Source: JANQRX01 sp963663975 (GTDB lineage Bacteria > Pseudomonadota > Alphaproteobacteria > Rhizobiales > Kaistiaceae). Taken from it: a stretch of 64,000 nucleotides of DNA. The notes beneath the pieces were generated by a model, which was not told the origin of the DNA, searched no databases, and worked only from the letters and a program-made list of their open reading frames with translations. How positions within the stretch are numbered: position 1 is the stretch's first letter; each line of letters starts with the position of its first letter. Shown here in pieces: positions 54,895 through 63,779 of this stretch. Location of the stretch: NCBI GenBank assembly GCA_963663975.2, contig CAXXRA010000011.1, forward strand, positions 310,001-374,000, written 5' to 3'. Made by a program: the position numbers and the translations under genes.

Positions 54895-55644
54895 ATGCTT
54901 GAAATCAGTAACCTCCACGTGTCGGTCGACGGCCGCCAGATCCTGCGCGGCATCGATCTCAACCTCGCCGCCGGCGAGGTTCACGCCATCATGGGGCCGA
55001 ACGGTTCCGGCAAGTCGACGCTGGCCTACGTTCTGGCTGGCCGCGAGGGATACGATGTCACCGACGGGTCGATCACGTTCAAGGGCGAGGATCTGCTTGA
55101 AAAAGAGCCCGACGAGCGCGCCGCCGACGGGCTGTTCCTCGCCTTTCAGTATCCGATTGAAATCCCCGGCGTGGCGGGCATGACCTTTCTCAAGGCGGCG
55201 CTCAACGCCATCAGGAAAAAACGGGGCCTGGAAGAGATTTCGACGCCCGACTTCGTCCGCAAGACCAGGGAGGTTGCCGAGCGCCTTGAAGTGACACAGG
55301 AAATGCTCCGCCGCCCGCTTAATGTCGGGTTTTCCGGTGGTGAGAAAAAGCGCAACGAGATCATGCAGATGGCGTTGCTGGAACCGTCGCTTTGCGTGAT
55401 GGACGAAACCGATTCCGGTCTGGATATCGATGCCCTGCGCGTGGTCGCCAAGGGTGTCAACCAGATGCGCTCCGGTGACCGCGGTATCATCGTCATCACC
55501 CATTATCAGCGCCTGCTGAACCACATCGTGCCGGATTTCGTGCACGTGCTGTCGCAGGGGCGCATCGCGCGCTCCGGTGGCAAGGAACTGGCGCTCGAGC
55601 TCGAGGAGAGGGGCTACGGCGAATTCGCCGGCGAGGCCGCCTGA
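54895..55644 (+). CDS. sufC: Fe-S assembly ATPase SufC
   Basis: 249-residue ABC ATPase of the SufBCD complex; ATP binding opens the SufB-SufD interface for cluster formation. Walker A GPNGSGKST (residues about 35-43), signature VGFSGGEKKRNE, and Walker B with its unusual CVMDETDSGLDIDAL, typical for SufC. ATG at 54895. Spacing to sufD is 8 bases. Confidence 0.97.
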   Translation: MLEISNLHVSVDGRQILRGIDLNLAAGEVHAIMGPNGSGKSTLAYVLAGREGYDVTDGSITFKGEDLLEKEPDERAADGLFLAFQYPIEIPGVAGMTFLKAALNAIRKKRGLEEISTPDFVRKTREVAERLEVTQEMLRRPLNVGFSGGEKKRNEIMQMALLEPSLCVMDETDSGLDIDALRVVAKGVNQMRSGDRGIIVITHYQRLLNHIVPDFVHVLSQGRIARSGGKELALELEERGYGEFAGEAA

Positions 55645-55652
55645 GGGACCCG

Positions 55653-56975
55653 GTGAACGAGCAAGTCAACATTCGCTCCACCGTCGAAGACGCATTGGCG
55701 GCGGCCTTCGCCGACGCTCGCGCCGCGCTTCCGGGCGGCCCGGCCACGCGGGCGTGGCGGGACGCGGCCTTTGCCAGCTTTGACGCATCGGGATTACCGC
55801 ACCGGCGGATCGAGGCGTGGAAATATACCGATCTGCGCCGCCTGATGCGGGTTGCCGCACCGCCGGCGGATCTCGCCGACCCACAGGTTCTGGCAAGCCT
55901 GTCGCAAACCGATCCGCTGGCCGGACTTGAGAGGGCGCGCATCGTCCTTGCCAATGGCCGCTATCTTCGTGACCTGTCCGACGTAAGCGGTGCCGACGGC
56001 CTTACGGTGGAAGATTTCGCCGACGCGCTGGGGGGCGAACCCGATGGCTCCGATGGGCTGGCCGATGATGGTGATCCGCTGGTCAAGCTCAACACCGCAT
56101 TCGTCCAGGGTGGCGTTGTCGTCACATTGGCGCCGGATGCAGATCCGGTGCTGCCGGTGGAGATCGTGCACCTGACGGCGGTCGACAAGCCGGCTGCAGC
56201 AACACCACGTGTGATCGTCAGACTTGGCGAGAATGCGCGCGGCCGGATCATTGAAACCTATCGCGGGCCGGACGGTGTTGCCTACCAGGTGAACGCGCTG
56301 ACCGCACTCGATCTTGGCGCCGGCGCGCGGCTCGAATGGTCGCGAATCCAGGCCGAAGGCGATCTCTCACAGCATATTTCAAGTTTCTTCGGACGTCTTG
56401 ATCGCGACGCAGCGCTGAACCATTTGGCCGTCAATGGCGGTGCGGCACTGTGGCGATGGCAGGGCCGGGTCGTTGTCGCCGGCGAGGGAGCCGACGCCGT
56501 CTTCTCGGCCGCCACGCTGCTTGGCGGCGATAATCACGGTGACACCAAACTCACCGTCACCCATACCGCCGGGCACTCGACCAGCCGCGAATTGTTCAAG
56601 AGCGTTGTTGACGGGCGCGCCCAAGGGGCGTTCCAGGGCCTGATCGAAGTCGGCCGGGATGCGCAGAAGACCGACGCCCGGATGATGAGCCAGGCGCTGC
56701 TTTTGTCGGACGAGGCCCAGTTCGCATCCAAACCGGAACTCGAGATCTTCGCCGACGATGTCCAGTGCGGGCACGGATCGACCACCGGTCAGCTTGACGA
56801 AGCCCATCTGTTCTATCTGATGTCACGCGGTATCCCGCGAGCCGCCGCCGCCCGGCTCCTGATCGAGGCGTTTCTCGACGATGCGATCGACGCGCTCGAG
56901 GACGGTGCTGTGGCCGCGGCCCTACGCCGGATCGTTGCCGACTGGCTGGCGCGCAAACCGCGGAGTTCGTCATGA
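55653..56975 (+). CDS. sufD: Fe-S assembly protein SufD
   Basis: 440-residue partner of SufB in the scaffold. It has RRIEAWKYTDLRRLM, the beta-helix region with DNHGDTKLTVTHTAGHSTSR, KSVVDGRAQGAFQGLIEV, ARMMSQALLLSDEAQFASKP and FADDVQCGHGSTTGQLDEAH, the last with the conserved His. The start is GTG at 55653. The last codons overlap sufS (ATGA). Confidence 0.95.
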   Translation: MNEQVNIRSTVEDALAAAFADARAALPGGPATRAWRDAAFASFDASGLPHRRIEAWKYTDLRRLMRVAAPPADLADPQVLASLSQTDPLAGLERARIVLANGRYLRDLSDVSGADGLTVEDFADALGGEPDGSDGLADDGDPLVKLNTAFVQGGVVVTLAPDADPVLPVEIVHLTAVDKPAAATPRVIVRLGENARGRIIETYRGPDGVAYQVNALTALDLGAGARLEWSRIQAEGDLSQHISSFFGRLDRDAALNHLAVNGGAALWRWQGRVVVAGEGADAVFSAATLLGGDNHGDTKLTVTHTAGHSTSRELFKSVVDGRAQGAFQGLIEVGRDAQKTDARMMSQALLLSDEAQFASKPELEIFADDVQCGHGSTTGQLDEAHLFYLMSRGIPRAAAARLLIEAFLDDAIDALEDGAVAAALRRIVADWLARKPRSSS

Positions 56976-58219
56976 GCGCGGTGGCGGAGGCGATCAGCCG
57001 GGCCTACGACGTCGAGGCGATCCGGTCCGACTTCCCGATCCTGTCGCGGGAGGTGTATGGAAAACCATTGACGTATCTCGACAACGCGGCCTCCGCGCAG
57101 AAACCCAGGACAGTGATCGACGCCGTGTCTCACGCGTACTCGTCCGAATACGCGAATGTTCATCGCGGCCTCCATTTCCTGTCCAACGCCGCGACCGAGG
57201 CCTATGAGTCCGCCCGGGAGACGGTGCGCGCGTTCATCAATGCCGCCCACGGCGACGAGATCATTTTTACCGCGAACGCCACCGCGGCGATCAACCTGGT
57301 TGCCTCGTCCTACGGCGGCACGGTGATCGGCGAGGGCGACGAGATCGTCCTGTCGATCATGGAGCATCACTCCAACATCGTGCCGTGGAACTTTCATCGT
57401 GAGCACAAGGGCGCGGTGATCAAATGGGCGCCGGTCGCCGAGGATGGATCGTTTCGGCTGGATCAGCTGCGAGCGCTGCTGACCCCGCGCACAAGAATGG
57501 TGGCAATCACCCATATGTCGAATGTGCTGGGAACCGTGGTCCCGATCAATGAGGTCTGTCGTATCGCCCACGAGCGTGGCATTGCGGTGCTGATCGACGG
57601 CAGCCAGGGAGCGGTCCACCTGCCGGTCGACGTTCAGGAAATCGACTGCGATTTTTACGCCTTCACAGGTCACAAGCTGTACGGTCCCAGTGGGATTGGT
57701 GTTCTCTACGGGAAACGCCAGCGGCTGAATGCCATGCCGCCTTACGTAGGCGGAGGAGAAATGATCGCCGACGTTACCGAGGATCGGGTCACCTACGCCG
57801 ATCCGCCCCAGCGCTTTGAAGCGGGCACCCCGCCGATCGTGCAGGCGATCGGGCTGGCCGCGGCGATCGACTATGTCGAGGGTATCGGCCGGGATCGGAT
57901 CGCCGCGCACGAGGCCGGATTGCGCGACTACGCCCGCGATAGCCTGAGCCGCATCAACAGCTTGACAATCCACGGAGACGCGGCGGACAAGGGCGGGATT
58001 TTTTCGTTCAACCTGGCCGGCGCCCATGCCCACGACGTTTCCACGATCATCGATCGCGCCGGCGTCGCCGTTCGCGCCGGCACCCATTGCGCCCAGCCGC
58101 TTCTTGCCCGGTATGGCGTGACGGCGACGTGCCGGGCGTCCTTCGGGCTTTACAACACCACCGAAGACGTCGACCGGCTCGTCGCCGCGCTTGGCAAGGC
58201 AGCGGACTTCTTTGCATGA
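56972..58219 (+). CDS. sufS: Cysteine desulfurase SufS
   Basis: 415-residue group II desulfurase, sulfur source for the SUF machine. It has LTYLDNAASAQKP, ANVHRGLHFLSNAAT, PLP lysine in FYAFTGHKLYGPSGIG and the active-site Cys in RAGTHCAQPLLARYG. SufS enzymes usually need SufE or SufU to pass on the persulfide; neither is encoded nearby in this window. The start overlaps the sufD stop. Confidence 0.96.
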   Translation: MSAVAEAISRAYDVEAIRSDFPILSREVYGKPLTYLDNAASAQKPRTVIDAVSHAYSSEYANVHRGLHFLSNAATEAYESARETVRAFINAAHGDEIIFTANATAAINLVASSYGGTVIGEGDEIVLSIMEHHSNIVPWNFHREHKGAVIKWAPVAEDGSFRLDQLRALLTPRTRMVAITHMSNVLGTVVPINEVCRIAHERGIAVLIDGSQGAVHLPVDVQEIDCDFYAFTGHKLYGPSGIGVLYGKRQRLNAMPPYVGGGEMIADVTEDRVTYADPPQRFEAGTPPIVQAIGLAAAIDYVEGIGRDRIAAHEAGLRDYARDSLSRINSLTIHGDAADKGGIFSFNLAGAHAHDVSTIIDRAGVAVRAGTHCAQPLLARYGVTATCRASFGLYNTTEDVDRLVAALGKAADFFA

Positions 58220-58228
58220 GGTGCGGAT

Positions 58229-58645
58229 GTGGATGACGTGATCAAGACCATTTCCGAAGTACCATCGACGCCATCGGCGCCGTCAGCGCCGGCTTCCGTC
58301 CAACCCCAGGCGGTTGGCTCCGCGATCCCTGCCGATGAGCTGGACCGCCTCACCCGCGACATCATCGCGGCGCTGAAATCGGTGTACGATCCCGAAATTC
58401 CATCCGATATCTATGAACTTGGCCTGATCTACAAGGTTGACGTCGACGATGACCGAAACGTGGCGGTGGAGATGACTTTGACGGCGCCCGGGTGCCCGGT
58501 CGCCGGCGAGATGCCGGGTTGGGTGGAGAACGCGGTCAGCCTGGTGCCGGGGATCGCCAATGTCACGGTGGACATGGTTTTCGATCCGCCTTGGACGCCG
58601 GAACTGATGTCGGATGAGGCCAAGGTAGCGCTCGATTGGTACTGA
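58229..58645 (+). CDS. sufT: SUF-associated MIP18/DUF59 protein (SufT)
   Basis: 138-residue Fe-S maturation factor. A low-complexity Pro/Ala-rich N-terminus (about 35 residues) is followed by a DUF59 domain: LKSVYDPEIPSDIYELGLIY, MTLTAPGCPVAGEMP with its conserved Cys, and VDMVFDPPWTPELMS. SufT helps deliver or repair clusters, especially under high demand. The start is GTG at 58229, 9 bases after sufS. Confidence 0.92.
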   Translation: MDDVIKTISEVPSTPSAPSAPASVQPQAVGSAIPADELDRLTRDIIAALKSVYDPEIPSDIYELGLIYKVDVDDDRNVAVEMTLTAPGCPVAGEMPGWVENAVSLVPGIANVTVDMVFDPPWTPELMSDEAKVALDWY

Positions 58646-58741
58646 TCGGCTTGGCGGCGCTTGCCGGGGAGCCGTATTGGTACCATCTTAGGAACTGAAT
58701 CAGGATTGCGCCGGGTTCCAGCGCGCAACAAGGGACCGAAA

Positions 58742-59113
58742 ATGTCGCATGTGGGACCGCAGCCGGCGGTGATCCAACTGACCGAGAAGGCGGCCGCCCG
58801 CGTTCGCGAAATCGTCGATTCGGACGAACGATCGCTGGCCGGCGTCCGGGTGGGCGTCAAGAACGCCGGTTGTGCCGGCATGGCCTATACGCTTGATCCG
58901 GTCGAGACGCCCGATTTCGGCGACGATGTTGTCGATAGCCATGGCGTGACCGTTTACATCGATCCCAAAGCGGTGCTTTTTCTGCTTGGCAGCACGATGG
59001 ATTTCGAAACCACCAAGCTCCGCTCCGGTTTCGTGTTTCAAAATCCCAATGAAGTGTCGTCGTGCGGCTGCGGTGAGTCGGTGATGCTCAAGGAAGCCCC
59101 GGCCGACGCCTGA
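58742..59113 (+). CDS. sufA: A-type Fe-S carrier SufA/IscA
   Basis: 123-residue A-type carrier that receives clusters from the scaffold and passes them on. The three conserved cysteines are in VKNAGCAGMAYTL and EVSSCGCGESV. ATG at 58742; the open frame to 58661 has no family similarity. It is the last gene of the operon and is followed by a truncated tfoX-type gene at the island border. Confidence 0.94.
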   Translation: MSHVGPQPAVIQLTEKAAARVREIVDSDERSLAGVRVGVKNAGCAGMAYTLDPVETPDFGDDVVDSHGVTVYIDPKAVLFLLGSTMDFETTKLRSGFVFQNPNEVSSCGCGESVMLKEAPADA

Positions 59114-59132
59114 CGCTAGCGGGGGCGCCACG

Positions 59133-59336
59133 ATGACCGGCAGCTTTGAAGATCACCTGAATGACCTGTTCGCACCCCTGGGCGGCGTCACCCTTCGCAA
59201 GATGTTCGGCGGCCTTGGCATTTTCAGGGAAGGGGTGATGTTCGGCCCGGTCGCCGACGAGACCCTCCACCTCAAAGTCGACGCGGTCAACCAGCCGGAT
59301 TTCGAGTCCGACAGAAAGCGGTATCTGTTGCGTTGA
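59133..59336 (+). pseudogene. TfoX/Sxy N-terminal domain protein, truncated at island border
   Basis: 67 codons (ATG 59133). The first about 58 residues match the start of a TfoX_N domain (FAPLGGVTLRKMFGGLGIFR, VADETLHLKVD, QPDFES). Full domains run to about 100-110 residues with an aromatic block (YEAKGR.., MSYWRLPE) that is absent. After residue 58 the sequence (DRKRYLLR-stop) is unrelated and belongs to the integrated island. TfoX relatives influence competence or DNA-related regulation; this copy is probably non-functional. Confidence 0.8.
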
Positions 59337-59472
59337 TAAAGCGCCGGCACTCGTTGATAACCCCTTTTTCCCAAACGATAAATTGCGCTCGCTAATAACC
59401 GCTTGCGTTGACGGCGGTTGACCAACTATCTTGTCTATCCGTTGCCACGTTGCTGCCATGGAGGGACTGAAC

Positions 59473-60666
59473 ATGAGCACTGATAGGCAATCCGCAGCGC
59501 TCACGGAGCGCAGAATCAGAGACGCCAGGCCGCGTGCGGAGGCCTGGACTCTTTGGGATTCCGGCATAAAGGGGTTTGGCGTCCGCATGTCGCCCGGCGG
59601 CACAAAGTCCTACCTGTTGATGTATCGGGCCGGCGGCCGTCTGCGCCGTTGGACGTTCGGGCGCGTTGGAGAAATGAGCCTGGCCGATGCCCGCCACGTT
59701 GCCCGGGAAGAAATGGCGTTGATCCGGCTCGGCCGGGGCGACCCCGCCGGCAAGCGGCAAGAGGCGGCTGCGGCGCCAACCGTGGGCGATGGGCTCGCCC
59801 GTTATTTCGCCGAGTACGCGCCGGCCCGCGTCGAGGCCGGGCGGCTGACAGAGCGCACCTTGATCGACTACCGGGGCCAGGCGCGGCGCACGGTCGCCCC
59901 GGCACTCGGGAATATCAAGATCGCCGATGTCACGCGGGCCGATGTAGAGATCGCAGTCGCCAGGATCGCGCCGGTTCAACGGTCGCGCACGCTGGCGCTG
60001 ATTTCGATGCTGTTCAATCTATTCGAGACTTGGGAATACCGCCCGCAGCATACGAACCCGGCACGCGGGATCGAGAAGGTGCGGGAGGAACCCCGCGATC
60101 GCACGCTAAGTCCGAGTGAAACCACCGCGCTCGGGGCGGCGCTCGCGGCCTGTGACCGCCCACTGGAAGCCAGCACTATCCGGTTTTTAATGCTGACGGG
60201 CTGGCGTACTGGCGAGGCCCTGGGGCTGCGTTGGGATCACGTCAATTTCGAGACTGGCGAGATCGTGTTGCCCTCGACCAAGACCGGCCGCGACGTTCGC
60301 AGACTTGCCGGCCTTGCCCTTCAAGTGGTCGCCGGCATGCCGCGTATCCATGGCGATGATCGGGTGTTTCCGGTTCGCCGTGACACGCTGCGCCGGCATT
60401 TCAAGCTCGCATGCAAGGCAGCCGATATTGCCGATTGCACCGTTCACGACCTGCGCCGCACCTTCGCCAGCAACGCCGCCAACGCGGGATTGTCGGTGCT
60501 GGTGTTGAGAGACTTGTTGGGCCACAAGACGCTCGCCATGGCAAACCGTTATGCCCGGCGCTCGGGAACGGCGCTCTACGACGCTCAAGACGCTGGCGCC
60601 GAGCGCATGGCGGCGTTGCTGGCCGGCAAGGCTGGCGTTGTCGTGCCGTTCGGCAACAAAGGGTAG
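59473..60666 (+). CDS. Tyrosine-type site-specific integrase
   Basis: 397-residue phage/island integrase. It has an N-terminal DUF4102-type arm-binding domain (LTERRIRDARP, GIKGFGVRMSPGGTKSYLL), a SAM-like core-binding domain (YFAEYAPARVEAGRLTERTL) and a catalytic domain with Arg in LTGWRTGEALGLRW, Lys in STKTGRDVRR, HxxR in VHDLRRTF, His in LLGHKTLAMANRYAR and the Tyr nucleophile in that same block. All catalytic residues are present. ATG 59473 is preceded by GAGGGA. It points away from the tfoX junction, the usual layout next to attL. Confidence 0.93.
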   Translation: MSTDRQSAALTERRIRDARPRAEAWTLWDSGIKGFGVRMSPGGTKSYLLMYRAGGRLRRWTFGRVGEMSLADARHVAREEMALIRLGRGDPAGKRQEAAAAPTVGDGLARYFAEYAPARVEAGRLTERTLIDYRGQARRTVAPALGNIKIADVTRADVEIAVARIAPVQRSRTLALISMLFNLFETWEYRPQHTNPARGIEKVREEPRDRTLSPSETTALGAALAACDRPLEASTIRFLMLTGWRTGEALGLRWDHVNFETGEIVLPSTKTGRDVRRLAGLALQVVAGMPRIHGDDRVFPVRRDTLRRHFKLACKAADIADCTVHDLRRTFASNAANAGLSVLVLRDLLGHKTLAMANRYARRSGTALYDAQDAGAERMAALLAGKAGVVVPFGNKG

Positions 60667-61179
60667 GGCGGCGCGGGCGCATGTAGCGTGTCCCAGTGAC
60701 AAAGATAGAGAATCCTGTTGACGGCGGCGGCGCTGGCTCGTAAACTCGCCACGTGGCGAAACAGCCTACGACGCATGAAGTGTATGAGTCTGGCGATGCC
60801 GGGGCCTGGCAAACCTGGTGGCGGCGGCGCTTCATGCGGAAGGGCGCAGGTCGCCTGGCCCGGGGAACAGGCCCGCAGACGGATAGCAGGGAGAGTGCGG
60901 AGTGGAGTGTGGAACAGCGGCGCCGCTTTGCCAGCGGAGTTGACTGGGATCCTGACTCAGCCACCGGCTTGACGGCACCGCAAGCGAGGCCATCCGACGG
61001 TTCAAGAGGGTGAACGAAAACCACCCTGAAAACTCGTGTTTGGAACAGCCCTAGGGAAAGGGGAACTGCGCGCCTAGCGGCGGCCAGCATCCCCTCTCTC
61101 CCACGGTGGCGCAGGCCAAGCGCGGTCAATCAGGAGGGTCAACGCACCCAACTTGAATCCTGTTGGAGGCCAACGCCCC
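60667..61179. other. Island spacer between integrase and AlpA-type gene
   Basis: 513 bases. It contains one weak open frame (60753-61013) and otherwise no recognised gene, terminator or RNA. Confidence 0.4.
60753..61013 (+). CDS. Possible small island protein
   Basis: 86 codons from a GTG. The predicted protein is charged and Trp-rich at the start (AGAWQTWWRRRFMRKG) with no known domain. No ribosome-binding site is evident, and a second frame over the same bases is also open, so this may be a chance frame. Confidence 0.3.
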   Translation: MAKQPTTHEVYESGDAGAWQTWWRRRFMRKGAGRLARGTGPQTDSRESAEWSVEQRRRFASGVDWDPDSATGLTAPQARPSDGSRG

Positions 61180-61398
61180 ATGACTACAATCACACATTTT
61201 GACGACACCAAGCTCTATCACACGAGCGATCCGCTGTTGGAGCAGTTCGGCCGGCCGCAAACCTGGCGCCTGTGGCGCGCCAAGAATAAAGGCCCGAGCT
61301 ATCTGAAAGTCGGCGGCCGCGTTTTTTATAGCGGCGCCGAGTTGAATAAATGGCTCGCCATAAGCGTGGTCGAGTTGACCGCTCCTTGGCCGGTCTGA
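61180..61398 (+). CDS. AlpA/excisionase-like DNA-binding protein
   Basis: 72-residue protein with a winged-helix-like HTH_17 pattern: DPLLEQFGRPQTWRLWRAK followed by GPSYLKVGGRVFYSGAELNKWL, as in AlpA and Xis-type regulators that control island integrases and excision. ATG 61180 with GGAGG about 11 bases upstream; an in-frame TTG at 61153 is possible. It lies downstream of the integrase in the same direction, which supports the role. Confidence 0.8.
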   Translation: MTTITHFDDTKLYHTSDPLLEQFGRPQTWRLWRAKNKGPSYLKVGGRVFYSGAELNKWLAISVVELTAPWPV

Positions 61399-61407
61399 GC
61401 GGTCTTC

Positions 61408-62427
61408 GTGGCGGCCGGGGCCGGCCCTTCGTCCACGGTTTCGGTGGCACCGCTGGCACCAGAATCGTCGGTCAAAAGCGTCTCCTTTATTTGCTCGCCC
61501 CAAAAGAGAGAGCGGCCCCCTCACGAAAGCCGCCCTGATCAAGGGGTTAGCACGAAGGTTGCCGATGACGCGGTTGCCGAGCTCTGGTTTGTCAAAACGC
61601 GCTGGCCGGGAGGCGTGCACTGCCCGTGCTGTGGCTCACTGAACGTGCAGGAACGCGAGACGCGGAAGCCGCAGCCCTATCGCTGCCGGGATTGCCGCAA
61701 GGATTTCTCGGTCAAGCTCGGCACGCTCATGGAAGGGTCAAAACTCGGATTTCAGACCTGGGCGATGGCGATCTACCTGATGATGACGGGACTCAAGGGC
61801 ACGTCCAGCATGAAGCTTCACCGTGACTTGGGCGTCACACAGAAAACCGCGTGGCACCTAGCGCACCGGATCAGAGAAACGTGGAGCGACCCGGAGTCGC
61901 CCTTTGCTGGTCCGGTCGAGGTTGACGAAACCTTCATCGGCGGCAAGGAAAAGAACAAGCACGCTCACAAGAAGCTCAGGGCGGGTCGTGGCACCGTTGG
62001 AAAGGCTATCGTGATTGGCGCCAAGGACCGCGAGACGAACCGCGTTAGCGCCGTCGTGGTCGAGGGAACGGACGCCAAGACGCTCCAGGGCTTCATCGGC
62101 GATCGCGCCGCCAAGGGCGCAACCGTCTATACGGACGATCACGGCGGATATCAGGGAATGCCGTTCGAGCATGAAACCGTGAAGCACAGCATCAGCGAGT
62201 ACGTGAACGGCATGGCCCACACCAACGGCATTGAGTCGTTCTGGTCGATGCTGAAGCGCGGCTACCACGGCACCTACCATCACATGAGCGAGAAGCACCT
62301 TGGCCGTTACGTTGGGGAATTCGCCGGGCGTCACAACAACCGCCCCGCTGACACCATCGACCAGATGCAGGCTACTGCGCAAGGAATGGTAGGGAAGCGG
62401 TTGCGCTATCAGGATTTGGTCGCATGA
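61408..62427 (+). CDS. IS1595-family transposase
   Basis: DDE-type transposase related to the IS1/IS1595 group, 339 residues in the longest form from GTG 61408. It has a zinc ribbon (HCPCCGSLNV and YRCRDCRKDFSV, residues 72-102), LGVTQKTAWHLAHRIRETW, catalytic Asp in VEVDETFIGGKEKN (173) and VYTDDHGGYQG (243-244), and the third acidic region HTNGIESFWSMLKRGYHGTY. The first about 45 residues do not look like the family, so the real start is unclear; a frameshift near 61540-61560 is possible. The stop overlaps the methyltransferase start (ATGA), so the two are translationally coupled. Confidence 0.88.
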   Translation: MAAGAGPSSTVSVAPLAPESSVKSVSFICSPQKRERPPHESRPDQGVSTKVADDAVAELWFVKTRWPGGVHCPCCGSLNVQERETRKPQPYRCRDCRKDFSVKLGTLMEGSKLGFQTWAMAIYLMMTGLKGTSSMKLHRDLGVTQKTAWHLAHRIRETWSDPESPFAGPVEVDETFIGGKEKNKHAHKKLRAGRGTVGKAIVIGAKDRETNRVSAVVVEGTDAKTLQGFIGDRAAKGATVYTDDHGGYQGMPFEHETVKHSISEYVNGMAHTNGIESFWSMLKRGYHGTYHHMSEKHLGRYVGEFAGRHNNRPADTIDQMQATAQGMVGKRLRYQDLVA

Positions 62428-63779
62428 CTGCAAACTGGCAAAACCGCACGGTGTTTCACGGCGACAACCTTCCGTTCCTTCGCGCCATGAACAGCGAATC
62501 CATCGACCTGATCGCGACTGACCCACCATTCAACAAGGGTCGGGACTTCCATGCCACGCCTGACAGCCTCGCCGCCGGAGCCAAGTTCCAGGACCGATGG
62601 TCATGGGAGCGCGATGTACACGAAGAATGGACTGACCAAATCACCGACGATCATCCCCGGCTTATGGAGGCTATCGAGTCGGCGCGTTACGCACACTCTG
62701 ACGGCATGGGAGCGTTCATGTGCTTCATGGCCGTCCGGCTGCTGGCTATGCGGCGGGTGCTCAAGCCGACCGGCTCAATCTATCTGCACTGCGACCCGAC
62801 CGCCAGTCACTATCTCAAGGCCGTTATGGACGCGATATTCGGCTGGCGGATGTTCCTGAATGAGATTGTGTGGTGCTACAACGTCGGCGGCAAAGGCAAG
62901 AGATGGTGGGCACGGAAGCATGATATCATCTTGTTCTATGCCAAGGGGAAGACGTATTACTTCGACGGCCAAGCGGCCGGTATAGCCCGCGATACCGGGA
63001 CAAAGAGCTTTGGCGGCCGTATCGGAACAGATGAGAACGGCAGGCCATATCAGGACAAGATTGTCCGCTCGACTGGTAAGGTTTACCGCTACTATCTAGA
63101 CGAACCGAAAATCCCGGAGGATTGGTGGACGGACATTAACAGCCTCCAGTCGGGCGTAGGAGAACGGGTCGGCTATCCTACGCGAAAGCCGTTGGGCCTC
63201 TATGAGCGCCTGATCCTCGCCAGCTCGAACGAGGGCGACATTGTGCTCGATCCCTTCGCAGGATGCGCCACGACTCTTGTCGCGGCCGAGCGCCTCGGGC
63301 GCCAGTGGGTTGGCATGGACATTTGGGACAACGCCAAGACGGTTGTGCTGCAACGGCTGGCGCGGGAGGGTTTGACGGAGCAGGACGGAGAGCGGGCCGG
63401 GTTGTTTGACGAAGATGTGCATTTCACCGCCGCTCCGCCCGTCCGCACGGACGACGGCGAGACTGCCGCGCCCTTCCTCCGCGTCAAGCAGCGGGTGAGC
63501 GAGCCAGATGGACCGAGCTGGACACGAGCCCAGATGTACGCGCACTTGCTGGAGCAACACGGCCCGCGTTGCCAAGGCTGCGACCGAGCCTTTGACGATC
63601 CTCGCTATCTCGAACTCGACCACAACACGCCGCGCTCAGACGGCGGGCTAAATCACATATCGAACCGTATCCTACTGTGCGGGCCGTGCAACCGGCTCAA
63701 GAGCAATACCTACACGCGGATCGGGCTGCGGCGGGAGAACAAGCGCAAGGGCTACATGGTGACAGGGAGTGCACCATGA
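62424..63779 (+). CDS. DNA methyltransferase fused to HNH nuclease domain
   Basis: 451 residues. Residues 1-310: an amino-methyltransferase (N6-adenine or N4-cytosine) with the catalytic motif TDPPFNKG (DPPF 33-36) before the AdoMet motif VLDPFAGCATT (276-280), which is the beta-class order with a target-recognition region between about 150 and 250. Residues 320-375: linker. Residues 383-445: an HNH domain with zinc pairs CQGC (383-386) and CGPC (419-422), LELDH (DH 399-400) and NHISN. A single chain could thus modify and cut DNA. The start overlaps the transposase stop and the stop overlaps the next start, both as ATGA. Confidence 0.9.
   Translation: MTANWQNRTVFHGDNLPFLRAMNSESIDLIATDPPFNKGRDFHATPDSLAAGAKFQDRWSWERDVHEEWTDQITDDHPRLMEAIESARYAHSDGMGAFMCFMAVRLLAMRRVLKPTGSIYLHCDPTASHYLKAVMDAIFGWRMFLNEIVWCYNVGGKGKRWWARKHDIILFYAKGKTYYFDGQAAGIARDTGTKSFGGRIGTDENGRPYQDKIVRSTGKVYRYYLDEPKIPEDWWTDINSLQSGVGERVGYPTRKPLGLYERLILASSNEGDIVLDPFAGCATTLVAAERLGRQWVGMDIWDNAKTVVLQRLAREGLTEQDGERAGLFDEDVHFTAAPPVRTDDGETAAPFLRVKQRVSEPDGPSWTRAQMYAHLLEQHGPRCQGCDRAFDDPRYLELDHNTPRSDGGLNHISNRILLCGPCNRLKSNTYTRIGLRRENKRKGYMVTGSAP

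Noticed and set aside
61126..61620. 164-codon minus-strand frame in the island
   Set aside because: Overlaps the AlpA-type and transposase genes on the other strand and shows no domain.
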